Assembly: GCA_947652115.1 (NCBI GenBank)
Contig: OX393568.1
Location: 23,810,463 to 23,874,462 of the forward strand
DNA length: 64,000 nucleotides
Source of the DNA: Blastomussa wellsi
Taxonomy: Eukaryota > Cnidaria > Anthozoa > Scleractinia > Plerogyridae
Direction of reading: 5' to 3'
This document shows positions 1-11,356 of this stretch, piece after piece (the stretch's first letter is position 1; every line of letters starts with the position of its first letter). A model generated the notes under the pieces. It worked only from the letters and a program-made list of their open reading frames with translations. It did no database searches and was not told where the DNA came from. Made by a program: the position numbers and the translations under genes.

Positions 1-630
1 CTGAATTCAAATTTTTCACTAATCTTGGATTATCTTAATCCAGCTTTGAACAACCCGGCCCTGATGGTTGTTTTTACCGTGATTAAATAAAGCTAATGAT
101 TGATTGATTGATTGAAACTGACATTCCTCGTAATACACTTATACGGTCATAAATAAAATTTTGCTCATCAATAATTTTTGCGAAAACATGGGTTCTTTCT
201 GTTCTTTTTCCATGAAGGAATATAGGTTCCTTCTTATTATGCCTCTTTCAAAAAAGAAGCGGAAATTTGTAAATTATTATTATTAACTACAAAACACGGT
301 TAATAACAGAAGTTATCAGAACACTGAAACGTAATATCAAAACGGAACGCGGTCTCGTGCCCACGCTTAAGGGCGTTGTCTCTTGTACAAGCATTTTCAC
401 AGCAATCAATATCAACAAACTTTTTGTCAACTTCCAGAAAGCCTAATCAGTTATAAGTGAATTTGAAGCTACCTGTTCACATCACGTTTTGGTTGGGAAA
501 TTTTATGCTTGACAAAATGTCCAAAATGAAAAAGGGAAGTAGTCTTCTGGAAACTAACACCAATGTTGAACTTGTTGTAAGAGCTGGGAAATCAATTCTT
601 ACGTCTTCCCTTTACAATATCAGTTTAAAA
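1..630. repeat. Copy 1 of a duplicated segment with LINE 3' tail
   Basis: This segment is nearly identical to about 49509-50153. Its first ~116 bases end in a TGAT-type microsatellite after an AATAAA-like stretch, which is how CR1/L2-like LINEs often end. The following ~500 bases are also shared, so the pair is a segmental duplication or a longer repeat. Similarity stops after base 630, exactly where the Helitron begins with CTAG. The short plus-strand ORF at 457-672 uses a GTG start and is not convincing as a gene. Confidence 0.7.
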
Positions 631-672
631 CTAGTATACCTAAATGGTAAAATTGCTGCCGAAGGAGGGTGA

Positions 673-1514
673 CATAAGTATGCTTGCAGTGACCTAATGA
701 ACTGAACTATTTTGACTGCTTGAAACTGTGAAGTGTAATGGAGATTTCATTGTAACAGATACAGGAACGGATATTTGAATCGTTATTAAGGTAAATCAAT
801 GTGAATTGTTATGGGATAGTGCTAGTGTTATTTGAAAGACATGGGTGCAAAATAAAAATTTGCTAACATTTCGTTTGTTTTTATTTTACACAGGCTTGCT
901 TATCCTCCGCCCGTGTTATTTTATCTCACCAAAAAGATACAAGCCAAAAAATGAAAATAGAAAAAAATCATGAGCTAAATTGTACGTTTTTCGTTGTACA
1001 ATGGAGGGGGATGTTTTAGTAGTTCCTTTCTTCATCCTTATACAATGCAGATGATTTTCATGTTGTAGCCTTTTAAAGGTTATTGTTATGGTCTCCTGTG
1101 AAATACTACCCCGCTGCTTTGTTTATGGAGAAGAAATTGTAAATTGAGACTTCTAAGTTCTTTGCGAAGAACCCTTTCTGGAAATGTATTTTCAAACTAA
1201 CTTCTCCCTTGGTTCTCCTTCACATGCATATTTAGTTTCTTTCCCCCTCTTCTACTTATTCTACAATTTCCCAGAGTAATTTAAAGATTTTCACACATCA
1301 ACATGCTGCTAAGTTCTTTAATAAAAGTATAAAACGACCATTTTGATGATAAAAAACATTGTAAGATCAACTATAAAATATGTTCTAAAATGTTAAAATC
1401 AAACTATGCCTGTTAACAACAACTATTAACTACAAACAATAACTATAACAATAACAGTAACAATTATAATAGTAACTATAACAGTAACAATTTTGGAATA
1501 CTAATACCAACTTT
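673..1514. other. Helitron 3' non-coding region
   Basis: No convincing ORF is seen on either strand. From about 1415 to 1500 the sequence is low-complexity AAC/TAA-rich repeat. The rest is AT-rich and unremarkable. Confidence 0.5.
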
Positions 1515-1860
1515 AGAATAAAAGACAATCAAATGTCAATACTTGAAGAACTTCAAAAGAACAGAGTTTATATAAGTGATATCTTAAGCTATTATGAAGA
1601 GTATTCTGAATTTCAGCATGGCTTCCAATCTATTTCAGCTGTTTTGCCAATAAAGTTCTGTAAGTCGCAATTCTTCTTTTAATCTGAACTTCAGAGTCTC
1701 TAACTTATTAATGTTTGAAAGCTGTTCATAATGTCATTGTTTCAATTACTAATGATTACAGATTACGAACTCTGCTGATTCCAACATATGTACGACCTGG
1801 CTGATGTTGATTCCTTTTTTCTTATATGTATGCAGGCTCTGTCTAAGGTCATTCCCATTG
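1515..1860 (-). pseudogene. Degenerate second copy of Helitron helicase C-terminus
   Basis: This stretch is clearly homologous to 3820-4140, which encodes the end of the PIF1-like helicase and its 3' flank. Shared blocks include the sequence around the terminal helicase motifs and the stop region. It lacks an open frame. In element order it lies downstream of the RPA-like gene, so the helicase end occurs twice, once on each side of RPA. An internal tandem duplication or a template switch would produce this layout. Confidence 0.65.
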
Positions 1861-1880
1861 TTGGTGAACGTTGGTTATTA

Positions 1881-3453
1881 TTATTCCTTTTGTTTAATTG
1901 ATGTGATGTTAAATTTCTTATTGTAGAAGATTGTTGCTTCAACAGACAGTAAGAGTTCAGTCACATCATCTTCATTCAAGTCATTGGAATCCAAAATCTT
2001 GGCATCTGGTCTATACATGTTATGTAATGTTACCAGTTTGTCGTCAAAGATTGTTAAGGAGATCTGTTCTTCATTTTTAATAAACAGTGCTCTTGCAATG
2101 GTGCGTTTTGGACATTTTTCTTTAAGCTGGGCACATCCACAATTCGCACAATGGAGAATGTTCTTGTCAGCAGTTAAAGGAAAAGCTGCATTGCACTTTT
2201 TGCAGGAAAGGTATGTTGTTACCTTTTCTACCCCATCAACTGGGCAGGATACAGTGTTCAGCTGGTTATCAAGCAGCTTTTCGTCAGTTCGCTGTATTGT
2301 TATCTGTTCTTGTGTTATGGAAGACTGGCGGTTGAGTGAGATATACTTGTTGGTGTTGAAGGTCTTTACCAGTGCTTGGGTGAGACTGTAGGTCTGGCCA
2401 TTCTGTACACGGTGCATGTCTGTTTCCCACAGAACAAGCCTTATGGAGCCAGTTTCATCGGTTAGGACTGTTTCAAGTTTTTTGAGTGTCTTACCATCCT
2501 TTTGAATCGTTTCTGGACTTCCCTCAAAGGAGACACGACCTGCAATGTTAACTTTGGTATTCTTTGTCTTGTGCTCTATGATGTCATTGATTGTAGTCAA
2601 TGTTTCTAAGTCTTCGTCAGATTTTACTGTTTTGATGTCAAAATCAAGTTCAGAAGCCAATGGATCTGTTATCTTCGTTCTTTTGTTTATATGCACTTCA
2701 TCCTTATCAGTATATCGGTTTCTTTTTAATGCATAGCTGCTTAGCTTGATGGGTGATGACGACTCAAACCGAGATTTCATTACTTTCATCTTTTCAGGTG
2801 AAAAGCTAACCCCCCTCAGAGTTCTGTCTTTGGTTTGCAGCATCACATCGAAATAATCATTATTTGCCTGACTGACTTTCATCTTTGACAAATTGTGAAG
2901 ATAACAAATGAGTGGTGTATCTGAAATAAATCAATGCGAAATGGTGATTAATACATCTGGTGACTTTCCAACTATTGGAATTATATGAAGGTTTTTCTGT
3001 TGTACTGTGTGAAACCATACTTAACAAAGAACTTTTGGGCTAAGACATGCATATTGTTGACAATACGGGATATGACGTTTCAAAACTTATTTAAGCCCAT
3101 TTTAATGTGCTGAAATTTTTATAGCAGAGAAGGTACAACTGTTGCATCTGTACAAAGTCATAGGTTGTAACCACTGGTTCATCATATTAATAGTTCACCA
3201 TCAATTTCTAATAGTGTGGTAATTATCATCATTGGCAAGCATATAATTTTAGTTTTGCTCTTGGAATAAGCAAGGAAATTTCAATAATTTTGAGATCACA
3301 TTAACTTTATGTAAACTGAGAAAAATCAATTTAACTGGATAGTTCTTTGATACACTTCTAATAGGAGCAATTTTTATTAAGGTTGGTTAACTTTTATAGA
3401 GCAAGTAAAGTACTTACCTCCTTGCTGATCTGTTGATGTCCCTGGCTTTTTGT
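1881..3453 (-). CDS. Helitron-encoded RPA-like single-strand DNA-binding protein
   Basis: The main exon is 2920-1881 (stop TAA at 1883-1881). It encodes OB-fold-like segments and, near the C-terminus, a CxxC...CxxC zinc-ribbon pattern (SCKKCNAAF, then HCANCGC) typical of RPA1-family C-terminal domains. A TTTCAG acceptor precedes base 2920. A good donor (GGAG then gtaagt) ends a 36-nt candidate exon at 3453-3418 whose phase (one base over) joins the main frame. The true start must be further upstream and was not found. RPA-like genes are known passengers of Helitrons and probably coat the displaced strand. No stop or frameshift is seen in the main exon, unlike the helicase. Confidence 0.65.
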
Positions 3454-3830
3454 CTGCAAATGTAGGAAGTTCATGTCAGGGGGTGATGTGATTCAGTTTC
3501 ATAGCCAGGGTCTCTCTTCAGAAAGAGAGCCCAGGAATCAGATTGATTTCCATTGTTTTTCACAAACTTATTATCTATTGGTAAATGGTTTAGCAAATTA
3601 AAATATCAGCTGTTCCCCAAACTCTTATTCTTCTATCTCATGAATAGAATGATTGCTTTTTCAAATCTTAAATTAAGCTTTCATTGCAACAAGTCGTGTG
3701 GCAGTAGCTGGTAGTTATAACATTGTACAGTTTCATATTGTTATAAGTCATCCTTGGTAACAGTTCTCACCTGGTGATTGACTCATTGTTAATTATAGCA
3801 GTAACTGGAGAAATAAAAGACAATATAAAG
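3454..3830. other. Helitron intergenic region
   Basis: This stretch lies between the helicase 3' end and the first recognisable RPA exon. No ORF or structured repeat is seen. It may hold the RPA promoter and first exon. Confidence 0.3.
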
Positions 3831-3899
3831 TCAATATTTGAAGAACTTCAAAAGCATAACTGTGATATCTTAAGATATAATGAAGAGTACTCTTAAATT

Positions 3900-6105
3900 T
3901 CAACACTGCTTCCAGTCTATTTTCGCTGTTTTGCAATAAAGTTCTTTAAGTCGTGATTCTTCTTTTAATCTGAACTTCAGAGTTTCTGACTTTTTAATAT
4001 GTGAAAGCCGTTCATAAGTCATTGGTTCAATTATTAAAGATGACAGATTACGTACTCTGCTGATTCCAACATATGTAAGACCTGATGTTGATTCCTTTTT
4101 ACCTATATCTATCCAGGCCCTGTCTAAGGTCATTCCCTGACTTTTATGGATTGTTAATGCCCAAGCAAGAGTTAAGGGAATTTGTTGCCTTTCATGTACA
4201 GTATATATTTGCAATGTTAACAGTAGCTGTTATTGGTGGAATAGGAACACAGTCTGGCATGTTCGTCATTGATGGGCCGGAATATTTATCAAACTTAACA
4301 ATTACTGCAATAGGCAATAAGGGTGGTTGATGACCTGTTTCATAAATAATATCTACTACTGTTCCTGTGGAACCATTACAGAGCCCAGCTGATGGCCAGA
4401 GATTATTTGTTAGCATTACACGGGCACCCCTTGCGATTAGCAGTTTTGGTTGCAAATTAAACATTTCTTCAGCACCAATTCTTTTTGTCTGCTCACTTGA
4501 ATGTTTTGCATTTATCTCTGCTATAGGTTGGTTTAGTTTAACTAAACAGTCATAGTTGTACGCTGCTACTTCTGCATTGGTGTAATATAAACGTGCAACA
4601 TCTTGAAAGTTGTCAATATCTCTAACTTTGGAAGGTTGTCTAGCTAACAACTGTTTCCAATCATCTTGTGTTGTTTCTCCGTTACGCAGTCTGAATAACA
4701 ATTCTCTAAACAAAATTTGATCTTGATTGGAGCCAGATACTCGTTGATTCAGCGAAAGAATAACAACATGAACAAACATTTGGTAGGCACAATAACCCTG
4801 TTCTCCAGTAGTGGTTGAAGGTTTTGCGTGATATAAAGGCTTATCACCAACTGGAGGAAGTTGAGCAGGATCCCCGATAAGAATAACTGACATCCCACCA
4901 AATAAGATTTCTTGTAATCCAGTTGCTTGTCTGCAACGTCTGTCAATCCAACCCATTGTAGTTTGGCCCAGCATAGAATATTCATCTATTAACAAATAAT
5001 CTATATGTAGTAGTCTTTCTTGAATTCGAGAAAGTGCTTGCCCTGTCAAATCTTTTTGAGTTGCTGAAGTGATTGGTAATCTCAATAGAGAATGGATTGT
5101 TACTCCATTGATATTATAAGATGCTTTTCCAGTTGTTGCAGTAACAATGCATTTATTCTTAAGGTGGTTGTATACTCCATTTATCAAATAACTTTTTCCA
5201 GTTCCAGCCACACCATTTATAATCAGCCGCAATGGTTCTTTTGGGTTTAGTTTGTTTGAGTGAGAGGTTATAATATCATAGGCAAGTCTTTGTTCATCAC
5301 TGAATAAATCTATGTCTACACCTTGAAATAGCTGCTGTTGTTCTGGAAACGAATCCTTTTGGGCATTTATCCAGTTTGGCATTTCTGAAATCTGCTGTTG
5401 GCTGTAGTTTTCTTTCTGTAACTGCCAGTATTGCAAACTATTTTCAAAGCCTGTAATTGAATCAGACAAATTGGCACTGGTTTTATGAAAATTGGAAAGA
5501 ATCATCCACTCCTCTTGAATCTTTTCTTCTTCAAAGTAGCTGTGGTCATTGTCAGTTTCTAGTTCAATGTTTTGCATGACATTTTGTAGCTTATGTTCCC
5601 AATTTGGAACTTGTAAATGAGCTGATGGAGAACAAAGGAAATCGTGCCATGCTTTGATGTAAATTTCAGCATTTGGTTCTGTACTGTTCCAGGCATTGTT
5701 TTGGCAAGTTTGCCATGGTTTGTACTTTAGTAACTGGTATTTGCAATACAAACTGTAATTGTCTCCTTTAGGGTTTGGCGAGTAATTTGGAAATATTTTT
5801 GGAACTATGTTTTGTGACTGATGAACAAGCTTGCCTTTTGCTAGTTTAAATTTAGTGGCAAATTCCACAAAATTTAGATTGTGTATATCAGGAAAATCAT
5901 TTTGAAATTTACCGCGCTTTGCATATATATCTAGTAAAGAATCATCAGTACACGGAAGTGAAGTGTCGCCAACATTTGATTTTATTCTTCGGGAGCCATT
6001 AAGACTAACAGGTAAAACAGTGAATGTGCTACTGTAGAGTTTCAATGACAACAACAAATGCATAGTTTCCTGTGCACTAAAGTCTCTTTGACCAACAGTT
6101 TTCAA
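3900..6105 (-). pseudogene. Helitron PIF1-like helicase domain, frameshifted
   Basis: Two overlapping frames encode one helicase. The frame 6105-4192 starts with [14 protein letters not shown] sequence, has Walker A GVAGTGKS near residue 300 and Walker B LLIDEYSM. The frame 4214-3900 carries the last helicase motif (WALTIHKSQGMTLD) and a normal C-terminus. Helitron proteins are normally one Rep-Hel polypeptide. Here the reading frame slips once at the Rep-Hel junction (~6080-6105) and again at ~4192-4214. Either this copy is dead or the assembly has indel errors. The product would be a 5'-3' superfamily 1 helicase unwinding the donor strand. Confidence 0.85.
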
Positions 6106-9100
6106 TTATGACCTTTTTCATAGCTTTTTGCGGATCTAACTTGCAGTCTGTGTTGTTTATAACAGAGTTGAAAGTATTAGTTACCATGGGTGACCTTGGT
6201 TCACCTTTCGCTGCATACTTTGAAAGATATTCAACACATTTATGATGGTCAATTATTACTTGAATATCGCAGTTTGCTCTCCATCCTTGCAACTGAATTC
6301 TTTGATGGTTATTTAATCTTGAATCATTCCGTTTTGTAATTATCTTTGCTTTGAATTGTGGTGTTTTATCTTTGGTATGCACAGGCTCAAACACCAATGT
6401 TGTTTTCTCACACAAATCAAATGGATACTTAAAGCGACCCTGAAGATCTTCCTTTACTGGGTCATATCTTAAACAATATTTCGTACTACAGTGTGTATGT
6501 CGCTGGACAGTATTTAGAAGGTCGACATAGTCACTATCCAAATTATTAATATCAGCATGTTGTTTCTTGCAAGGATGAATATTAGGTTTAATCCAAAGTT
6601 CACTATCGGGGTTGCAAGGATTGTATGTTGATATTAGCGAGTCTACAAACTGGCAAACTTGGCTTGAAGCATTTTTGCCTTCTTTTATACAACTTAAGAG
6701 ACTAGGATCTGCTGTTTCTATAAACGACTTCTCTGCAAGAAAACCCTTAGTAAGTGCTTTGTCAGTTAAATGACATAAGCCTGGATCACTTTTTAATTTT
6801 GCTACACCATGGCAATGAATACTTCCACGTGCTTGAAACTCATACCTATACCAATGCCATTCTGCACCGAGGCAATTGTTCAACCAGTGCTTAACAAAAC
6901 TTTCCAAACGTTTGGTAAAAAACCAATCAGCTAAGTGAGGATTATCAATTACATGTCTCCTTCTGTCTTGAGGGGTAAGGTCTTCAACATTTGAACAGAA
7001 AAGTTTGTGTAGTTCTGGCCAGTGCATGTCTGCTGAAGAGAATGTGAAAAATATTGTTGGTGCTCCTTTATAAGCTATTATGGTTTTTAAATCTTGTTGC
7101 ACCCTGTGCCAGTATGCCGAGCTTCCAGTAATGTTTCCCACATATCTTGACAATTTTGTCATAAATGATTTTGATGTGTTATTTTTCGCCATATTTTGCA
7201 GTTCTTCTAATGTCAGGTGTGCCTCACCAGGATTTTGTTTCAAGAAAACACTTGATTGCTGTAAAGTTCGTTTCCTTTGTATCAAGTTTAGAGCCCAATA
7301 GGAAAACCTAGGATGTGATGCAAACCTAAAATTGAATTTGTCATTTATACATTCAGCATATTTTAGCAAATGTTGAATTCTGCTAACAAACGAAACATCC
7401 CTATTCAAAGATGGATTTGTTGGGTCACCTTTGCCATCTGGAAATAATGTTGGGAAAGCTAAAGTGGCAAGGAACGGGGTGGTATATTCATTGAGTGGAT
7501 CATCTTCAACAGTGGGCCAATTAAGTTTCTCCGGTGCAATTGTATTTTGAATTGCATCATTTTCGAGTTGACCATTTTGATTTTGAGGTAGGAAACTACT
7601 TGTATCTGTTTCTTTATCAATTAACTCTTCATCGTCATGGTCACTGTCATTTGGCTGATCTTCACAACATTCATCTGCTGCAACAGTGTCTATTGTTTGC
7701 AGATTACCAGGAATGCCATTTGTTGGTAACGAATTCAAGGCATCTGAATCAAGTATAATGTTTTCATAATGAGGATTGTTGTTCATCAACCAGGATAGGG
7801 CTTGTTCAACCTTACTTCTCCTGAGGATTACATCTTTGAAATTGTTATTCTTTCCATTCATGGTTACTATAATAAGCGGGATATTCTTTGGGAATCTTGG
7901 CAGTGACTGGGCTAACTCAGAAACTTTTTGAGGTAAATTTATACAGTGTCCTGAGTAACCATGCTGACCTCCTGGCTTCACATAGACTTTCATGATTGGA
8001 AGCGCACGGGAAATCAGCATCTCTTCTATTTGTGTTAAACCTTGTAGTTCTTTGGGTATAGCTTTTGGAATCATGTCATTACCAGCAGAAAATTTTTTGG
8101 GAGTACCCTTATCAGCTTTACATCTTTGGCAAACATATGTGGCTGGTGATTTTGGTTTGGTTTTCAAAGGCCATGCCTCATGACATGTTTGGCATTGATA
8201 TAGAGTAAACTGAATAGACTTTTGAAAGTTTGATATATGTTTTTTTACATCAATTTTAACGGTTGGACTACTATCTAATTTGTCATTGCTCTTTTCTTTG
8301 GAGCTTTGATTGGATTTGCATGAATTGTCTGAATTTTCTGGACTTGCCTTAAATTTCTTTGAGCTTGCAGATGCACGATTTCTTTGGCAATTGTCATCTT
8401 TTTTATGACCATTATAACTTAAATTCTCTGTCTGACTTCGTGTTTGTGAGTTATGTAGCAATTTAGGATTTTGAACATCGCAGGTGGAAGTATGTTTCTG
8501 CTTTTCTTCATTAGAATTGTCTTTTTCACTGATGTTAAAGGTTGAACTATGGTCTGATTTGTTATTGTTCTTTTGTTTGGAGCTTTGGGTTGATTTGCAT
8601 GAATTGTTTGAATTTTGGGGACTTGCCTTAAACTTTTTGGCACTTGCAGATGTATGATTTTGTCTTCTCTGCACATTATAATTAAAATAGTCTGTCTGAC
8701 TGTGTGTTTTTGTGTCATTTAGTAATTTTGGATTTTGTTCATTGCAAGTGGAAGTATTTTTTTGTTTATCTTCATTGAAATTGATGCACATGTAAGAAAT
8801 GTCTGCTACATCGGTACAAACTTGAAGTACAACATCATAATGCACACCAGCTGTATTTTGCAAATATAAGGCACCTTTATTCTGTGGAAGATTTTCACCT
8901 AACATTGATCTTGAAAACTTTTGCCACTTATAACCTAAACCTACTTTGGTGTATACATAAATGTCTGTTTGCAACAGTGAAGAAGCTGTCAGAATTTCTA
9001 TGTCTGTTCCCCAAACATTCTGCTTTTTCATTTCACTGCGAGTTAAATAGTTATCTAAAGAGCTGTTGATGTGAGGTTGCAATGCACTTTCAATGGCTTT

Positions 9101-10357
9101 CATATGCTCCACTATCTTGTTTCTAACAATATGGTGATACACTTGCCGTCCAGAAGTTGAATATGAAATTGCACGAAATAGACAGTTTCCATCACCTTGT
9201 GTTCTGTAAAGTTTTGATGGTTTGCCTAGTTGCTGTGTTGTTTGATAAATATTATTGGGGTTAACAACTAATGGCAAATTAAGCAGTGAACAACAAACTG
9301 ATCGCTCTTTTGCACTGCAGGGTGCGAAGAGGAAAGAACAATGCACTTGTCTTGTTGGAATTTCACAGTTCAGGTCTTTATGTTGCAATGAATCATACTT
9401 TGTTCTGTGATCAGGATTTGCTGTAATTTTGGAGGGAGTTTTATCTAGTCTTTCAGTGTTTATGTTTTGTCTACAATTTTGCTTACTACTCCTAAGTGAT
9501 GCAGCATCAAAACTTTTTGCACACTGGCTTCTTTCAGAATAGTTGTGACTGGTATTTGAAACATCAACTACATCAGTATCTACATTAACTACAACATCAT
9601 AATGCACACCAGCTGTATTTTGCAAATATAGGGCACCTCTATTTTGGGGAATATTTTCACCTAACATTGATCTTGAAAATTTTTGCCATTTATAACCTAA
9701 ACCTACTTTAGTGTATACATAAATGTCTGTTTGCAACAGTGAAGAAGCTGTCAGAATTTCTATGTCTGTCCCCCAAACATTCTGCTTTTTCATTCCACTG
9801 CGAGTTAAATAGTTATCTAAAGAGCTGTTGATGTGAGGTCGCAATGCACTTTCAATGGCTTTCATATGCTCCACTATCTTGCTTCTAACAATATGGTGAT
9901 GCACTTGCCGGCCAGAAATTGAATATGAAATTGCACGAAATAAACAGTTTCCATCACCTTGTGTTTTTCTAAGTTTTGATGGTTTGCCAAGTTGCTGTGG
10001 TGTTTGAGATACATTAAGGGGGTTAACAACTGATGGCAAATTAAGCAGCGAATAACATAATGATTGCTCTTTTGCATTGCATGGGGCAAAAAGAAATTTG
10101 CTGACCTTTGACTGAATTGGAGTATTTTTCACTGTATTGTCAGACTTATTTGTTTCTGTCATCTTTGATTTTTTTACAACATTTGATTGAATTTCATTGT
10201 CAAACTTTCTTTTCAGTCCATTTACTGTTTTATTGGAATCTACGTTTGAAACAGTAGGCCCTGGGTTTTCCTCTACATCATTTGCTAGACGTATCAAATC
10301 AGGGATATAAAACTGATAAAGATATATTTGTGTAAGCCATAGACGATTCATTTGCAT
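6077..10357 (-). CDS. Helitron Rep protein with 2A motif and two OTU domains
   Basis: This 1426-residue ORF opens with a short hydrophobic leader ending in DVEENPGP (residues 27-34), a canonical 2A ribosome-skipping motif. Two OTU-type cysteine protease modules follow, each with GDGNCLFRA around the catalytic Cys (near residues 135 and 387). A duplicated Ser/Asn/Lys-rich linker, a CxxC zinc pair, and a segment with [10 protein letters not shown] come next. The Helitron Rep domain has HUH motif GSIHCHG near residue 1180 and the two-tyrosine motif YLSKYAAK near 1378. Rep would nick and join DNA in rolling-circle transposition. The frame ends early, at the Rep-helicase junction, through a frameshift. 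The initiating Met may be at 10357 or 10351. Confidence 0.85.
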   Translation of the reverse strand: MQMNRLWLTQIYLYQFYIPDLIRLANDVEENPGPTVSNVDSNKTVNGLKRKFDNEIQSNVVKKSKMTETNKSDNTVKNTPIQSKVSKFLFAPCNAKEQSLCYSLLNLPSVVNPLNVSQTPQQLGKPSKLRKTQGDGNCLFRAISYSISGRQVHHHIVRSKIVEHMKAIESALRPHINSSLDNYLTRSGMKKQNVWGTDIEILTASSLLQTDIYVYTKVGLGYKWQKFSRSMLGENIPQNRGALYLQNTAGVHYDVVVNVDTDVVDVSNTSHNYSERSQCAKSFDAASLRSSKQNCRQNINTERLDKTPSKITANPDHRTKYDSLQHKDLNCEIPTRQVHCSFLFAPCSAKERSVCCSLLNLPLVVNPNNIYQTTQQLGKPSKLYRTQGDGNCLFRAISYSTSGRQVYHHIVRNKIVEHMKAIESALQPHINSSLDNYLTRSEMKKQNVWGTDIEILTASSLLQTDIYVYTKVGLGYKWQKFSRSMLGENLPQNKGALYLQNTAGVHYDVVLQVCTDVADISYMCINFNEDKQKNTSTCNEQNPKLLNDTKTHSQTDYFNYNVQRRQNHTSASAKKFKASPQNSNNSCKSTQSSKQKNNNKSDHSSTFNISEKDNSNEEKQKHTSTCDVQNPKLLHNSQTRSQTENLSYNGHKKDDNCQRNRASASSKKFKASPENSDNSCKSNQSSKEKSNDKLDSSPTVKIDVKKHISNFQKSIQFTLYQCQTCHEAWPLKTKPKSPATYVCQRCKADKGTPKKFSAGNDMIPKAIPKELQGLTQIEEMLISRALPIMKVYVKPGGQHGYSGHCINLPQKVSELAQSLPRFPKNIPLIIVTMNGKNNNFKDVILRRSKVEQALSWLMNNNPHYENIILDSDALNSLPTNGIPGNLQTIDTVAADECCEDQPNDSDHDDEELIDKETDTSSFLPQNQNGQLENDAIQNTIAPEKLNWPTVEDDPLNEYTTPFLATLAFPTLFPDGKGDPTNPSLNRDVSFVSRIQHLLKYAECINDKFNFRFASHPRFSYWALNLIQRKRTLQQSSVFLKQNPGEAHLTLEELQNMAKNNTSKSFMTKLSRYVGNITGSSAYWHRVQQDLKTIIAYKGAPTIFFTFSSADMHWPELHKLFCSNVEDLTPQDRRRHVIDNPHLADWFFTKRLESFVKHWLNNCLGAEWHWYRYEFQARGSIHCHGVAKLKSDPGLCHLTDKALTKGFLAEKSFIETADPSLLSCIKEGKNASSQVCQFVDSLISTYNPCNPDSELWIKPNIHPCKKQHADINNLDSDYVDLLNTVQRHTHCSTKYCLRYDPVKEDLQGRFKYPFDLCEKTTLVFEPVHTKDKTPQFKAKIITKRNDSRLNNHQRIQLQGWRANCDIQVIIDHHKCVEYLSKYAAKGEPRSPMVTNTFNSVINNTDCKLDPQKAMKKVIIENCWSKRL
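8800..10060 (-). repeat. Tandem duplication of the OTU module inside Rep
   Basis: The DNA at about 9600-10060 and 8810-9290 is almost identical over the OTU-coding portion, including both GDGNCLFRA motifs. A second, smaller tandem duplication (~8230-8500 versus ~8510-8770) doubles the Ser/Asn/Lys-rich linker downstream. Both keep the reading frame. Confidence 0.85.
10256..10279 (-). other. 2A-like ribosome-skipping motif
   Basis: The minus strand encodes DVEENPGP, which matches the D(V/I)ExNPGP consensus of 2A peptides. Cleavage would fall between Gly33 and Pro34 of the ORF, releasing a ~33-residue hydrophobic leader from the OTU-Rep protein. Such N-terminal 2A leaders are known in some non-LTR retrotransposons and NLR genes of invertebrates. 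Confidence 0.8.
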
Positions 10358-11356
10358 TACTTCGTGTTGAATTGCAACTTTTCAACGTGGTACCCGAAGT
10401 TCAAGAACATCACAATCAGAAGCCGGATTATTCCGCTTTCGAAGGAGTTTGTTGATTATCTGAAGGCTGATGATGTTGTCTTACCTGGTCAACCTGTCGT
10501 TACAAGAGATTCAGACGAAGAAATCGAAAGCGATTCTGAAGAATGGCAGGCTTTAGAAGAGGATCCAAACGAACAAACGATCATAGCTCCTGAATTCAAT
10601 GAAATTGATTCTGGAATCAAAGAAGCTATAATTGAATTAGACGGCGCTGTGTTTCCTAAACTAAACTGGAGTTCTCCGTTGGACGCCTCGTGGATTTCTT
10701 GTGACGGTACACTAAATTGCAAGAGCCCAAATGACATTTATCTTCTACTCAAGAGTTCGGACAACATTTCCAGAACACTCTTTGACACTTTCAAGCACTG
10801 TGAAGATGGAGAAGGAGAATTGGAGGACGGTTTCGAGCTTATACTTCGCAAATGGAAGGACATAAATCCAGGAATGGAATTTCGGTGTTTTGTGAAAGAT
10901 CACAAGCTGGTGGCAATCTCTCAGAGAGACACTGCAAGTTGCTACGACTTCATTGAACAAAACGAAGAAGACATTTGTAGTGATATAGCAAAATTTTTCA
11001 AGAAAAAAGTAGTTTATAAATTTCCCGACAGTTCATATACATTTGATGTTTACAGGCATTCAGCCCAGGGAATTTTGCTTATTGATTTTAATCCATTTGG
11101 GGCTCGGACAGACCCCCTTTTATTTACATGGGATGAGCTTACTGACCCCGCCTTATCAATCAGTGATAATGATGATGAGTTTAAAGGTGTGTTCAAGTAT
11201 GTCACATGTGCAGGAGGTGTACAGCCTAATCCTTTTCACCTCAGCAGACTGCCAACTGACATAGTTGATTTGTCTTGTGGTAATGACATCAACAAGTTAG
11301 TTGATCTTCTAGATGTAAGAAATTTGATTGGACAGTCTGCAGACGAATCAGATTAG
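10352..11356 (+). CDS. CDC123 (D123 family) homologue, intronless, start missing
   Basis: The product of about 334 residues aligns along its whole length with CDC123/D123 proteins, the ATP-grasp-type chaperones that assemble eIF2. Characteristic stretches are NCNFSTWYP at the N-terminus, [36 protein letters not shown] and IDFNPFG. Animal CDC123 proteins are of this length. The frame opens after a TAG at 10340-10342 with no ATG before the conserved region. TTG at 10352 sits where the initiator Met would be expected. The opposite-strand ATG of the Helitron Rep overlaps these codons. There is no intron, unlike neighbouring RtcB. It may be a retrocopy, a gene cut by the Helitron, or use an upstream exon (CATAG acceptor at 10342). 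Confidence 0.85.
   Translation: MHYFVLNCNFSTWYPKFKNITIRSRIIPLSKEFVDYLKADDVVLPGQPVVTRDSDEEIESDSEEWQALEEDPNEQTIIAPEFNEIDSGIKEAIIELDGAVFPKLNWSSPLDASWISCDGTLNCKSPNDIYLLLKSSDNISRTLFDTFKHCEDGEGELEDGFELILRKWKDINPGMEFRCFVKDHKLVAISQRDTASCYDFIEQNEEDICSDIAKFFKKKVVYKFPDSSYTFDVYRHSAQGILLIDFNPFGARTDPLLFTWDELTDPALSISDNDDEFKGVFKYVTCAGGVQPNPFHLSRLPTDIVDLSCGNDINKLVDLLDVRNLIGQSADESD

Larger units (their letters stand above)
631..10350 (-). mobile_element. Helitron-type rolling-circle transposon, degenerate autonomous copy
   Basis: In minus-strand order the element carries Rep with OTU domains (10357-6077), a PIF1-like helicase (6105-3900, two frameshifts), an RPA-like gene (3453-1881) and a degenerate duplicate of the helicase end. 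The 3' terminus is placed at base 631 because the plus strand reads A then CTAG there, while the related locus at 50153 reads A directly followed by T. That matches insertion between A and T and a CTAG 3' end, both known Helitron properties. I see no clear terminal hairpin. The 5' terminus lies between about 10310 and 10357, at the CDC123 junction, and is not resolved. Confidence 0.75.

Noticed and set aside
457..672. 71-residue ORF at the window start
   Set aside because: It needs a GTG start, and the frame is broken in the copy at 49.5-50.15 kb.
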